Origin: JALZMG01 sp963844175
GTDB taxonomy: Bacteria; Actinomycetota; Acidimicrobiia; Acidimicrobiales; Ilumatobacteraceae
NCBI GenBank assembly: GCA_963844175.1
Contig: CAWJNE010000003.1
Span: 1-64,000, forward strand
DNA length: 64,000 nucleotides
Direction of reading: 5' to 3'
Each line of letters starts with the position of its first letter. Position 1 is the first letter of the stretch. Of the stretch, positions 18,377-27,248 are shown piece by piece. The translations under genes were made by a program, and so were the position numbers. The notes beneath the pieces were generated by a model. That model saw only the letters and a list, made by a program, of their open reading frames with translations, searched no databases and was not told the DNA's origin.

Positions 18377-19246
18377 TCAACTCGCGGTTTGGCGGTACCA
18401 CGCCGACGCGTAGATGCCCAGGGCCAGCACGAGACCGGCGATCACCCACAGCACGACGACGGCGTCGATCCAGGAGCCGACCGGCGGCGACCCGGGCAGG
18501 AAGTTGCGCAGCGGCACCGTGGCGAACAGCATCGCCGCCAGCCACGACATGAACGTCGGCTGCACCGTGCGGCAGCTGCGCCACCGGGTGTTCACGGCGA
18601 CGATCAGCGCGATCACTGGCAACGCCACCATGATCGCCAGGAGGATGAAGGCGAAGACGAGCGTGTTCCCGGCCCGCCGGGCGTCGATCGTGAAGTCGAC
18701 GAAGCCGAGCTCCGCGCCCAACGCCTCCGCCGCACCGACGTCGATCCGCCACCCGTCCACGTCGCCCCCGACTCGCACGGCAATCGGCAGGACATCACCC
18801 GCATCGGGCTCCCCGGAGAAGACGCCGACGAGGGCATCGACCCGGTACTTGTCCAGCGGCCAGGTCTTGATGTCCCCGTCCAGCTGGAGGTCGAGGCGCG
18901 TCAGCGGGGGGATCTGACCCGCCGGGAGCACGATCTGGCGGGCCCCGGCCGACGGGTCGATGACGATCGTCAGGGCGTCCTTGGGCACGAAGCCCGACGC
19001 CCCGGCGAGCGCCGCGTCGGCCTCGATGTCGATCGACACGGTGAGGCGGTTGGCCTCGCCGTCGAGCTCCTCCAGCTTGACGACGGCGAGCACGCCGCCC
19101 GGCGGTGCCGTCGCGTCGGCGCCGATGCCGATGGTGTGGCCGCTCACGGCGTAGAGCACCAGCAGCCCTCCGTAGGCGCCGAGCAGCCCGACGGCGAGGA
19201 GGACCAGCAGCCACCCGCGGCGACGACGCCCCGCCCGTTCGCTCAC
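18377..19246 (-). CDS. DUF4436 family membrane protein
   Basis: A 289-residue membrane protein. One hydrophobic segment is near residues 10-35 (GWLLVLLAVGLLGAYGGLLV), then an extracytoplasmic beta-rich region of about 150 residues, then three segments near 185-280. RWRSCRTVQPTFMSWLAAML and ATVPLRNFLPGSPPVGSWID match the C-terminal membrane part of DUF4436. The function is unknown. The GTG at 19246 is chosen because a TAGGCT box ends 9 bases upstream; the longer frame has no gene-like content. Confidence 0.82.
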   Translation of the reverse strand: MSERAGRRRRGWLLVLLAVGLLGAYGGLLVLYAVSGHTIGIGADATAPPGGVLAVVKLEELDGEANRLTVSIDIEADAALAGASGFVPKDALTIVIDPSAGARQIVLPAGQIPPLTRLDLQLDGDIKTWPLDKYRVDALVGVFSGEPDAGDVLPIAVRVGGDVDGWRIDVGAAEALGAELGFVDFTIDARRAGNTLVFAFILLAIMVALPVIALIVAVNTRWRSCRTVQPTFMSWLAAMLFATVPLRNFLPGSPPVGSWIDAVVVLWVIAGLVLALGIYASAWYRQTAS

Positions 19247-19254
19247 GGCCGGCG

Positions 19255-19260
19255 AGCCTA
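19255..19260 (-). promoter_or_regulatory. -10 box of the DUF4436 gene
   Basis: TAGGCT on the minus strand, last T 9 bases from the GTG at 19246, the same arrangement as at the F420 oxidoreductase gene. Confidence 0.45.
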
Positions 19261-19330
19261 CGTGGGCGCCACCACCCGGTCGCCGATGGCCTGATCGCGT
19301 CGCCGCGTGCCGACCTCGTTCCATGTCGCG

Positions 19331-19352
19331 GTGGACAGGTGCAGCTGTCCAC
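19331..19352. repeat. Perfect 8-base inverted repeat
   Basis: GTGGACAG and CTGTCCAC around a 6-base centre, in the 268-base gap between the divergent DUF4436 and DUF4328 genes. It could be an operator or a hairpin. The rest of this gap shows nothing recognisable. Confidence 0.45.
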
Positions 19353-19514
19353 GGCGCCATCGAGAACGGACTCCGGAGCCATTCCGCAGCAGGGATCGGG
19401 TCTGAGACCGTGACCTGTGGAGACGGAACGAGCGGGGAGGGGCCATGCTCAACGCAAGCGAGATCACTTCATCGGCTCGGCGACACCCGAACGCCGGGTG
19501 ACGCCGGCGCCGGT

Positions 19515-20170
19515 GTGCGCCCGTACCGAGATCCGGGACGGATCACGTTGTTGCTGCAGGTGCTCCTGCTGGGCGGCGCCGTCATGTCGGCGGTCCTCGT
19601 TGCGCAGGCGATCGCCGAGCTGAGGCTCGTGGCCCGTCTCCGAGACACCGGGACGGTCGCACTGGACGAGGTCAACGCCATCGATGAACTGCGGGCAGTT
19701 GTGATCGTCGTCCAGCTGGTCGTGCTGCTGGTTGCCGGCCTCACGTTCGTCGTGTGGACCCACCGGCACTACCGAAACCTCCCGGCGCTCGGAGCCACCG
19801 CCCGCCGCCTGAGCGAGCGGCGAAGCAATTGCCGGCTGGTTCGTCCCCGTGCTCAACCTGATCTGGCCGAAGCAGGTGCTGGATGACATCTGGCGGGCCA
19901 GCGCCACGCCGGGTCAGGCCGTCTGCCTGCGGCCGGGTCGCCCGGTGCCCATGCTCTTGCACGTCTGGTGGGCGGTGTGGGTCGCCGCAGTGCTGCTGCG
20001 CGTTGCGAGCGACCCGAGAGGTCGACGACCTGGAAGGCGTCCGCAACTTCTCGTCCTCGACATCGTCGGGTCGTTCGCCCTGGTCTCGGCCGCTCTGCTG
20101 GCCGTCCTGGCCGTCGGGATGCTCGCCGATCGCCAGCGGCGCCATGGACGGGGCGAATGGGTCGAGGTGA
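19515..20170 (+). CDS. DUF4328 membrane protein, frameshifted
   Basis: The first frame has YRDPGRITLLLQVLLLGGAV, a membrane segment, then a second one ending FVVWTHRHYRNLPALGA. DUF4328 then expects a WFxPxxNLxxPxxVLxxIW stretch; WFVPVLNLIWPKQVLDDIW is present but in another frame, after a shift near 19825. Two more compensating shifts near 20020 and 20045 are needed to join REVDDLEGVRN to the last membrane segment. The end at 20170 is the first stop in one of these frames and is approximate; so is the GTG start. The function of the family is unknown. Decay is possible, but other genes nearby have the same kind of shift. Confidence 0.55.
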
Positions 20171-20677
20171 CTTGGAAGCCTCGCGTTTCCGACTGCCACC
20201 CGAATGGCCTTTCTCGCCGGCCTGGCGTCTGGTCGTGGGCGGGCTGTTGCTGCGCTCGTTCGCCTTCGAGGGTCGGGCCACGTCGGCCATGCTGGGGATA
20301 CGATCCTGCTCGACGATCTCCAGGTCGGTGACTGCTTCGACGACCACCTGCCGGTCGGATCCGTCGCCCCCGCCGACGAGACGCTCGAGGTGACATTCGT
20401 CGACCGCCTGCCGTGCGACGAGCCGCACCGGCTCGAGTTGTTCGCCAAGTTCGAGGTCGTCGCCGACGACGAGACGTTCGGTGATGTCGAGGCCCTGCTC
20501 GAGCTCGGTTTCGACGGGTGCGTCGAGCGCTTCGAGCCGAGCATCGGTCGCTCCTACATGGAGTCCGAGCTCGATGTCACCACCTACGCCGCCGAGTACG
20601 ACGAGACCATCCAGTGCGCCGCCTTCCGGATGGATGGTGACCCGTTGACGGAGTCCGTGGTCGGGAGCGGGCTGTGA
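20157..20677 (+). CDS. Septum-formation family protein, frameshifted
   Basis: The clear part, in the frame ending at 20677, has LLDDLQVGDCFDDHLP, LPCDEPHRLELFAKFEV and, after a second cysteine, YDETIQCAAFRMDGDPLTE. This matches the Septum_form domain (cysteine pairs around a C..PH motif). The matching N-terminus, with PPEWPFSPAWRLVVGGLLL as membrane anchor, is in a different frame from an ATG at 20157, so a single-base shift lies near 20300. The protein is probably anchored with its domain outside. The domain was named from cell-division contexts but the exact role is not known to me. Confidence 0.55.
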
Positions 20678-20711
20678 TCTGCGCCATCCTCTGCTGACCG
20701 TCGTCACGTCG

Positions 20712-20882
20712 GTGGAGACGGTGGCGATCGCGGCGTACGCGTGTTGGTGGATCGCCGTGCTCGCGGGGCTCGTGTTCGCGGCATGGCGTTCGTGGGTGGC
20801 GCGTCAACCGGCCGAACGTTCACGCGGCGAGTGGTTGATCGCCGTGCTCGTTGCGCTCATCACCATGGACGGGGACGACTGA
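20712..20882 (+). CDS. Possible small two-segment membrane protein
   Basis: A short frame of about 56 codons with two hydrophobic stretches, ACWWIAVLAGLVFAAW and WLIAVLVALITM, joined by a basic loop (RSWVARQPAERSRGE). The start is unclear (GTG at 20712 or 20721) and no strong ribosome site is visible. It sits between the septum-formation gene and the convergent FHA gene. I do not recognise it. It could also be a displaced end of the preceding frameshifted genes. Confidence 0.35.
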   Translation: METVAIAAYACWWIAVLAGLVFAAWRSWVARQPAERSRGEWLIAVLVALITMDGDD

Positions 20883-20893
20883 TGGCGCCCGGC

Positions 20894-21505
20894 TCAGGTC
20901 GATCCGGCGCTGGACTGCAGGTCGCGCCGCGTCACCGCCGCCCGCTGGATCGCCTCGTTGGCGAGCTGGACCCGCCGCGAGCCGCCCGGCTCGGACAAGA
21001 TGGCGAACTTGTCGTAGAGCCGCTCGAGGTGCTGCTTGACCGCCGACTCGGTGACGTACAGCGCGCCGGCGATCGACCGCACCGACGAGGGCGGGGTGAA
21101 CGCCTGACCAGAAAGCACGGGGCGGCACAGCTCGACGAGCACACGTTGCTCGGCCGGGGTGCGGTCCGGCGGCGCCCGCAGCGGCGCGGTGGTGGCGTTG
21201 CCCCGGGCCGTCGGGTCGCGCAGGACGAGGCGCGTCTGTCCGAGCACGATCTCGTCCCGGTCGAACAACGTCCGCGGCGAGAACAGCCGCCCTCCGTTGA
21301 CGAGCGTGCCGTTGGTCGAACCGAGGTCCGTCAGGCACCAGGCCGGCCCGACCCGCTCGAGGCGGGCGTGCACCCGGGAGACTGCCGGATCGCCGTCGAG
21401 CACGAGGTCGTTGTCGGGGTTCTTGCCGATGGCGATCGACCCGCCGGCGTCGTCGATCAGCACCAGGTCATGGCCTGCGGGACCGAATCGTTCGAGCGTC
21501 GCCAA
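20894..21505 (-). CDS. FHA domain protein with C-terminal helix-turn-helix
   Basis: A 203-residue protein. The FHA domain spans about residues 20-95 with the phosphothreonine-binding pattern GKNPDNDLVLDGDPAVSRVHA and GSTNGTLVNG. After a linker, residues 115-190 look like a helix-turn-helix: TPAEQRVLVELCRPVL then SIAGALYVTESAVKQHLERL, similar to the GerE/LuxR type. It should read a phosphothreonine and bind DNA; the target is unknown. The start is TTG at 21505, preceded by a good GGGAGG site. It is divergent from glnX-glnH-pknG, so PknG is an obvious candidate partner (inference). Confidence 0.82.
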   Translation of the reverse strand: MATLERFGPAGHDLVLIDDAGGSIAIGKNPDNDLVLDGDPAVSRVHARLERVGPAWCLTDLGSTNGTLVNGGRLFSPRTLFDRDEIVLGQTRLVLRDPTARGNATTAPLRAPPDRTPAEQRVLVELCRPVLSGQAFTPPSSVRSIAGALYVTESAVKQHLERLYDKFAILSEPGGSRRVQLANEAIQRAAVTRRDLQSSAGST

Positions 21506-21526
21506 CTCCGCCTCCCTCGCCCGGCG

Positions 21527-21569
21527 ATCGTAGTCAAGAGGTCTCCGCGCCGGACGCCACGACTACAGT
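21527..21569. promoter_or_regulatory. Divergent promoters, FHA gene and glnX
   Basis: A minus-strand TACGAT (21532 to 21527) serves the FHA gene, 22 bases before its TTG start. A plus-strand TACAGT (21564-21569) should start transcription near 21576, before the glnX start. Both boxes lie in an 83-base gap, so the two units may be co-regulated. Confidence 0.45.
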
Positions 21570-21588
21570 GTTCGACACCACGGGAGGG

Positions 21589-22919
21589 ATGAGGGTGGCG
21601 ACGGCAGGGTTTCACGACCCGACGGCCGGCGCGCTGGCGCGACCGGCCGACGGTGCGCCAGCGGTGCGCGCGCCGTCGACCCCCGGTGGCCTGCGCGTCG
21701 CCATGGCCGCAGTGCTCGTCGCCTTGGTCGTGTTCGGTGCGGCGAGCATGCTGATGGTGCTGCGCCGGCAGGCGGCCACCGACACCGTCGGGCTCGAGGC
21801 GGCCCCGTTGCTCCAACGGGCCGAGGCGCTGTACGTCTCGCTGACCGACGCCGATGCGGCAGCCACGACCACCTTCCTGCAGGCCGGACTGGAGCCGCCG
21901 GAGCAACGGGATCGGTACGTCGCCGATCTCCAGGCCGCCAACACCCAGTTGGCGAGCATCGCCGAGGCCGACCTGTCGCCGACCGCCCGCCAGGCCGTGG
22001 CGACGATCGCCGCCGGCCTGCCGATCTACGCCGGCGACGTCGAATCGGCACGGGCCAACAACCGGCTCGACCACCCCGTCGGCGCGGCGTACCTCCGTGA
22101 TGCGTCCGTGCTGATGCGCGACAGCATCCGCCCCGGCGCCCTGGTGGTCTACGCCGACGCCGCCAGCCAGCTCGACGACGCCCTGGCCGCCGGCACCGCT
22201 TCGGGGGCAGTGGTCGCCGTGATCGTCGGCGCCGGCGTGGTGCTCGTCCTGCTCGTTCTGACCCAGGTCTTCCTCGTCCGCAGGACCCGGCGACTGCTCA
22301 ACATCGGGCTGGCGGCGGCCACCGTCCTCGTCGCCGGCGCCGCCGGCGGAGCCGTCGCGCTGCTCCTGGATCAGCGCGCCGCGTTGGACGAGGCGAGACG
22401 TTCCGGATCGGATCCACTACTGCTGCTGTCGACCACGCGCATCCTCGCCCTGCGCTCGGTCAGCGACATCAACCTCCACCTGGTGGAGCGGGGCACGGAA
22501 CCGCAGTACCTCGAGGACTTCGCTGCCGTCACGGCGAGCATCGGCGGCTCGCCCGACGAGCCCGGCCTGCTGGCGGCGGCCGAGGAGCTCGTTGGTCGCG
22601 CCAACGGGACGACGTTCCAGGCCATCGGCGAGCGGTACGACGAGTACCTCGCCACCCACGACCGTGTGGTCCAGCTGGAAGCGGCCGGTTCCTACCGCCA
22701 GGCCGTCGACGCCGCCTCCTCCGAGGGAGCGGCCGCGGCGAGCCGGCTCGATGCCGCACTGGCCGCCAATTGGGTCTCGCGGCGACCGACCTCGACGTGG
22801 CGATCACCGAGGCTCGGGCCAGCTTGCGGTGGCTGCCGAGCCTGCTGGCGGCGGCGACGGTGCTCGCCGCCGCCGGCGCGGTGTTCGGGATCGCCCAGCG
22901 ACTACGGGAGTATCGGTGA
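21589..22919 (+). CDS. glnX: GlnX-like four-segment membrane sensor, frameshifted
   Basis: Two repeats of a membrane segment, an outer helical domain and a second membrane segment: segments near residues 35-58, 205-232, 238-260 and the C-terminus. This is the topology of mycobacterial GlnX (Rv0412c), which links the amino-acid binder GlnH to PknG. The main frame loses sense after ALAANW near 22775; the adjacent frame continues with TDLDVAITEARASLRWLP and the last segment, stopping at 22919. That stop overlaps the glnH GTG. The frame is open from GTG 21568; ATG 21589 and GTG 21595 fit better with the TACAGT box and the GGGAGGG stretch. The identity rests on topology and gene order. Confidence 0.75.
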
Positions 22920-23923
22920 ACCGCGCCCTCACCGCCGTCTTGGTGGCCGCCGGCTTCGGCTTCGTCGGATGTTCCTCGGCGCCACCGTCCGACGCCGGGC
23001 GTTTTCGACGAGCTGGACCGACCGGCGACGACCATGACCACCACCGTCGAGTCCGCCGGCTCGACGACGATCTCCCCGACGGAGCGCGAGTGCGAGAAGC
23101 AGCACCTGGCCACGGCCAGTCTCGATCCGGCCGGGTTCGTGCCCGGGGCCGGCGATGGCCTCGACGACCTGCGGCAACGCCCACTGCGCGTCGGCGTCGA
23201 CGAGAACACCCCGGCTTCTCCGCTCGCGACTCGGCGACGGGCGAGATCGAAGGGTTCGAGGTCGAGCTGGCCCGGGAGATCGCCCGCCGGCTGTTCGAGG
23301 CGTCGTACGGCGAGGACATGGTGGACCTGGTCCCGCTCGTCACGGAGGAGAAGACCGCATTCGTGGTCAACGGCCAGGTGGACATGACGATCAGCGCCAC
23401 CACCATGAGCTGCGGTCGCTGGGAGGACGTGGCCTTCAGCAGCGAGTACTACACCGCCGATCAGCAGTTCCTCGTGCGTTCCGACGCGACCATCGAGACG
23501 GCGGACGACCTGGCGGACTCGACGGTGTGCGTCACGAAGCGTTCATCGTCGATCGAAATCATGGATGACCTCGCGCCGGACGCCGAGCTGCTCGTGGAGC
23601 CGGCGCGCACCGACTGCCTGGTCGCCCTGCAGGACGGCGCCGCCGACGCCTACTTCGGTCACGACTCCTTCCTCTACGGCATGCTTCCGCAGGACCTGAA
23701 CCTGCGCATCGTGCCCGGGCTGCTCCCGGCGGAGCGCACCGTGTCCCACTACGGCATCGCCATCTCCCACGACCGCCCGGAGCTCGTGCGCTTCGTCAAC
23801 ACCGTGCTGGAGGAGCTGCGCGCCGACGGCACGTGGGCGCGGCTGCACGAGAAGCTGCGCACGGAGCTGCCCGACATCGCAGCGGCCGATCCGCCGGCGG
23901 CGCGATACCGGGAAGGGTCATGA
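22916..23923 (+). CDS. glnH: GlnH-like amino-acid-binding lipoprotein, frameshifted
   Basis: A solute-binding protein of family 3. The GTG at 22916 overlaps the glnX stop as GTGA and gives a lipoprotein signal ending FGFVGCSSA. The binding domain contains GEIEGFEVELAREIARRLF, VNGQVDMTISATTMSCGRW and ADSTVCVTKRSSS, typical for glutamine/aspartate-type binders. The part from about 23000 to 23212 (with ERECEKQHLATASLDPAGF) is in the next frame, so two compensating shifts are needed, near 22999 (an extra G in GCCGGGCG) and near 23213 (a missing G in CCCCGGCTTC). In mycobacteria GlnH binds aspartate/glutamate and signals through GlnX to PknG. Confidence 0.8.
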   Translation: MNRALTAVLVAAGFGFVGCSSAPPSDAGRFRRAGPTGDDHDHHRRVRRLDDDLPDGARVREAAPGHGQSRSGRVRARGRRWPRRPAATPTARRRRREHPGFSARDSATGEIEGFEVELAREIARRLFEASYGEDMVDLVPLVTEEKTAFVVNGQVDMTISATTMSCGRWEDVAFSSEYYTADQQFLVRSDATIETADDLADSTVCVTKRSSSIEIMDDLAPDAELLVEPARTDCLVALQDGAADAYFGHDSFLYGMLPQDLNLRIVPGLLPAERTVSHYGIAISHDRPELVRFVNTVLEELRADGTWARLHEKLRTELPDIAAADPPAARYREGS

Positions 23924-26077
23924 CGGCGTGCCTCGCCTCCGGCTGCGCGGGCACGATCACCGATGGCTACTGCGACGAGTGCGGCCTGGCACCCGGAGCG
24001 GCCGGCGACGGGGCCCGCCCGTGGACACCGCCGGCGAGCGCCGGGCCGGCGACGGGGACAGGTAGAGGGACTGGGCGCCGCCGGGCGACCACCACCAGCA
24101 CCCCGCGCTAGCCGCCTCGGTGCCGGGCTCGTCGAGATCCCGCCCGTGCCGATCAGCGATCCGGCGACCGCCCTCCTGGCCGACCCCAACGTCGCCGAGG
24201 CCCGCCGCTTCTGCACCCGCTGCGACGAACCCGTCGGTCGTGGGCGCGATGGCCGACCCGGCCGCCTGCACGGATGGTGCCGGCGCTGCGGCGCACCGTT
24301 CTCGTTCGTCGCCAAGCTGGCCCCGGGGGACCTCGTGGCTGGGCAGTACCAGGTCAGTGGCTGCCTGGCCCACGGCGGGCTCGGCTGGATCTACCTCGCC
24401 CGCGACCGCAACGTCGCCGACCGGTGGGTCGTCCTCAAGGGGCTGCTCGACAGCGCCGACGAGGACTCCCGGGCCGCGGCGCTCGCCGAACGGCGGTTCC
24501 TCGCCGAGGTCGAGCACGCCAACATCGTCAAGATCCACAACTTCGTGGAGCACGGGCGTGACGGGTACATCGTCATGGAGTACATCGGCGGCCGGAGCTT
24601 GCGCCAGGTGCTCGAGGCCCGCCGGGCCGCCAACGGCGGCCGGTTCGACCCGCTGCCGGCCGAGCAGGCGATGGCCTACTGCCTGGAGATCCTGCCGGCG
24701 CTCGGCCACCTGCACGACATGGGCCTGGTGTTCTGCGACCTCAAGCCCGACAACGTGATCCAGAGCCATCGGGCCGTGAAGCTGATCGACCTGGGCGGCG
24801 TGTACCGAATGTCCGACCAGGACAGCCCGGTGTGGGGCACCATCGGGTACCAGGCCCCCGAGATCGCCGAGACCGGCCCGACCGTGGCCTCGGACCTGTT
24901 CACCGTGGGCCGGATGCTGGCTGCGCTGTGCGTCGACGTCCCCGGCTTCCAGGGTCGCCACCGCTACACGCTGCCCGGCCCCGACGAGGTCGAGGTGTTC
25001 GACCGGTTCGGCTCGCTGTACGCGTTCCTCACCCGAGCCACGGCGGCCGATCCGGACGAGCGGTTCCAGACCGCCGACGAGATGGGGGCGCAGCTCCTCG
25101 GCGTGCTGCGCGAGATCGTCGCCGCCAGGACGGGCTCGCCCGCCGCCGGGGTGAGCGCCACGTTCTCCCCGCCGGGACGCGCGGTGACCGACGTTGCCGA
25201 CTGGCGCACGTTGCCGCACCCGCTGGTCGACTCGGACGACCCCCGCGCCGCCCTGTTCGTGTCCCTCGCCGCCGCCGATCCCGAGGCGGCCGTCGCCGAG
25301 CTCGCCGTCCACCGCGGGACCAGCGTCGAGGTCGACGTGTGGCTGGCCCGGGTGCTCCTGGCGCTCGGGCGACTGGACGAGGCCGGGGGCGTGCTCGACG
25401 ACGTGTTGCGGGGCGACCCGTGGGAGTGGCGGGCCCGCTGGTACCGCGGCGTCGCCGCACTGGCCGCCAACCGGACGGATGCGGCCACGGCCGAGTTCGC
25501 CTCGGTGTACCGCGCCGTGCCGGGCGAGCTGGCCCCGAAGCTGGCGCTCGGCCTCACCGCCGAGTCGGCCGCCGACCTCGCCGCCGCGGAGTCCTTCTAC
25601 GACACGGTGTCGCGCACCGACCGGGCGTTCACCACGGCCACCTTCGGCCTGGCCAGGTGTCGCGCCGGGCTCGGAGACCGGCGGGGCGCCGTCGACGCGT
25701 ACGCCCGGGTGCCCGAGACCTCCAACGCCTTCGTCGACGCCCAGCTGGCGATGGCCGACGTGCTGCTGAACGCCGCGGCCGGAGGCCATCGCCTAGACGA
25801 CGTGCAGAACGCCGCCGCGGTGGTCGATCGGCTGCGAAGTGACGACCCGCGGCGCGCCGCGGTGCGGGCCCGGGTCCTCGATGCCACGCTCGACATCGTC
25901 GGACGAGAAGGTGACGATCCGGCCGCCGCGGTCCTCGGGGTGCCGACGGTGCAGCGCGAACTGCGCGCCGAGCTCGAGCGCACCTACCGGCACCTCGCCC
26001 GGCGGGTGCCCGCCGGCGACGAGCGGGTGGCGCTCGTCGAAGCGGCCAACGGCGTCCGCGTGCGGACGCTGCTCTGA
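23920..26077 (+). CDS. pknG: Serine/threonine protein kinase PknG, frameshifted near N-terminus
   Basis: Order: N-terminal CAGTITDGYCDECG, rubredoxin-like region with FCTRCDEPVG and WCRRCGAPFSF, kinase domain, TPR-like C-terminus. The kinase has AHGGLGWIYLARDRN (glycine loop), VLKGLL (lysine), FCDLKPDNVI (a non-RD catalytic loop, as in mycobacterial PknG) and LIDLGGVYR (DLG replacing DFG). The ATG at 23920 overlaps the glnH stop as ATGA, but this frame stops near 24112; the frame with RLGAGLVEIPPVPISDP onward is open to 26077, so a shift lies between about 24055 and 24110. PknG controls central nitrogen/carbon metabolism through FHA proteins such as GarA. It is the last gene of the cassette. 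Confidence 0.92.
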
Positions 26078-26176
26078 CCTCAGCCGTCGTCCACAGTTCA
26101 CCGACCCGTTGTCCCCAGGCAACCCACAAGCAATCGGCACTGTCGATCCACAGGCGCACTCGTCCAAGATCACGGG

Positions 26177-26494
26177 ATGGCGACGAGCCTCCGCCACAGC
26201 GCTCCCCGGCCTCGGCGCCACGGGGTGATCCTCGAACCCGAGGACCGTCGCCAGCTCGAGCGAGCTGGGTGGCGGACCACGCTCGACTACCGCGAGAACC
26301 ACCTGCGCGGTCGCGACGGGCGGCTGCTCGAGGTCGTGCCGACGTGGACGGCGGAAGCCGAGCGCTACGACGGCGACCTGACCATCGCCTCGGCCTCGGG
26401 CGCCACGCCCGACGAGGCCTGGGCGCGCCTGCGCCGTGACGTCGACGACGCCCGGGCCTGGACCAGCCCAAGGGTACGACTCTTGAGGGCGTAG
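26177..26494 (+). CDS. Hypothetical protein, about 105 residues
   Basis: A small soluble protein with no signal or membrane segment. From VILEPEDRRQLERAGWRTTL to the C-terminal DEAWARLRRDVDDARAW it looks like real coding sequence, with a charged compact composition. I do not recognise the family. The start may be the ATG at 26177 or the GTG at 26225; the first 16 residues are very basic and less convincing. It converges on the nitroreductase gene, with two hairpins between. Confidence 0.6.
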   Translation: MATSLRHSAPRPRRHGVILEPEDRRQLERAGWRTTLDYRENHLRGRDGRLLEVVPTWTAEAERYDGDLTIASASGATPDEAWARLRRDVDDARAWTSPRVRLLRA

Positions 26495-26505
26495 GGACCA
26501 CGGGT

Positions 26506-26533
26506 CGGGGGGCGAAGCGAAGCGAGCCCCCCG
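26506..26533. terminator. GC-rich hairpin
   Basis: Perfect 8-base arms CGGGGGGC and GCCCCCCG around a 12-base loop that is itself a GAAGC repeat, just past the 26494 stop. It suits termination of the small hypothetical gene. No T tract follows. Confidence 0.5.
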
Positions 26534-26538
26534 GTGCC

Positions 26539-26584
26539 ATCTGGGCGCGGAGATTCTCAATCGGGAGAACGTGCGCGCCCAGAT
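26539..26584. terminator. 11-base inverted repeat with inner stem
   Basis: Arms ATCTGGGCGCG (26539-26549) and CGCGCCCAGAT (26574-26584) are perfect. Inside, TTCTC and GAGAA form a second stem separated by a symmetric internal loop. It lies just past the nitroreductase stop and between convergent genes, so a two-way terminator is likely; a structured RNA is possible. Confidence 0.5.
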
Positions 26585-26601
26585 CGCAGTCGAGCTCGCG
26601 G

Positions 26602-27234
26602 CTACCAACCGCCGCGGTGGACGATCTCCTCCGGGCGGCGTCGACGGCGCGATGCCGAACGCCCGGCCCCACCGGGCAGGGTGTCGTCGCCCGTCGGTTC
26701 GGCGGTCGCCGGGTACCCGAGGGCGATGGCGCCGAGCACCTGCAGCGAGGGCGGGATCCTCAACACGCGGCGCAGCTGACGCTCGCCTTTGAACACCCCG
26801 AAGAACAGCGCGCCGAGGCCGGCCGCCTCGGCGCCGAGCAGGATCGTCATCACCGACATCGACGCGTCGATCGTCCAGTACGGCGCCGGCCACGCCTCCG
26901 GTCCGCTGCCGAGCCCGGTGGCCTGCTTGTCCTCCTCCGAGTACCGGTCGGTGTAGGCGCGCGGGTCGGCCAGCGGGATGGCGATCACCGGCGCGTCGAG
27001 CAGGCGCTGCCACCGGAACGCGCCACGCCGCATCGGCGGCAGGGTGATGTCCCAGAAGCGCGCCGTCTCGTCACCCTCGAGCACGACGAGGTGCCACCCC
27101 TGGGTCTTGCCAGCGCTCGGGGCCCACGACCCCAGCTCGACCAGCTCGGCCAGCACCTCCGGGGGCACCGGACGCTCGCCGTCGAACGCCCGCGTCATGC
27201 GCCGCCGCCGGACGACGTCGGCGAGGTCGGGCAC
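26602..27234 (-). CDS. Nitroreductase family protein
   Basis: A 210-residue FMN-dependent reductase. The N-terminal FMN phosphate site is RRRRMTRAFDGERPVP, followed by LGSWAPSAGKTQGWHLVVLE; the C-terminal part has IDASMSVMTILLGAEAAGLGALFFG and VLGAIALGYP, all standard for the family. The substrate is unknown. GTG at 27234 gives the family start; ATG at 27198 is too far in. It lies 14 bases after the stop of the gene before it and is probably in that operon. Confidence 0.88.
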   Translation of the reverse strand: MPDLADVVRRRRMTRAFDGERPVPPEVLAELVELGSWAPSAGKTQGWHLVVLEGDETARFWDITLPPMRRGAFRWQRLLDAPVIAIPLADPRAYTDRYSEEDKQATGLGSGPEAWPAPYWTIDASMSVMTILLGAEAAGLGALFFGVFKGERQLRRVLRIPPSLQVLGAIALGYPATAEPTGDDTLPGGAGRSASRRRRRPEEIVHRGGW

Positions 27235-27248
27235 GGGCGCCCCGACCG

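Noticed and set aside
22916..24110. Programmed frameshifting in glnH and pknG
   Set aside because: There are several unrelated shifts in both directions, without slippery heptamers or a common structure, and others occur in unrelated genes. Sequence error explains them more simply.
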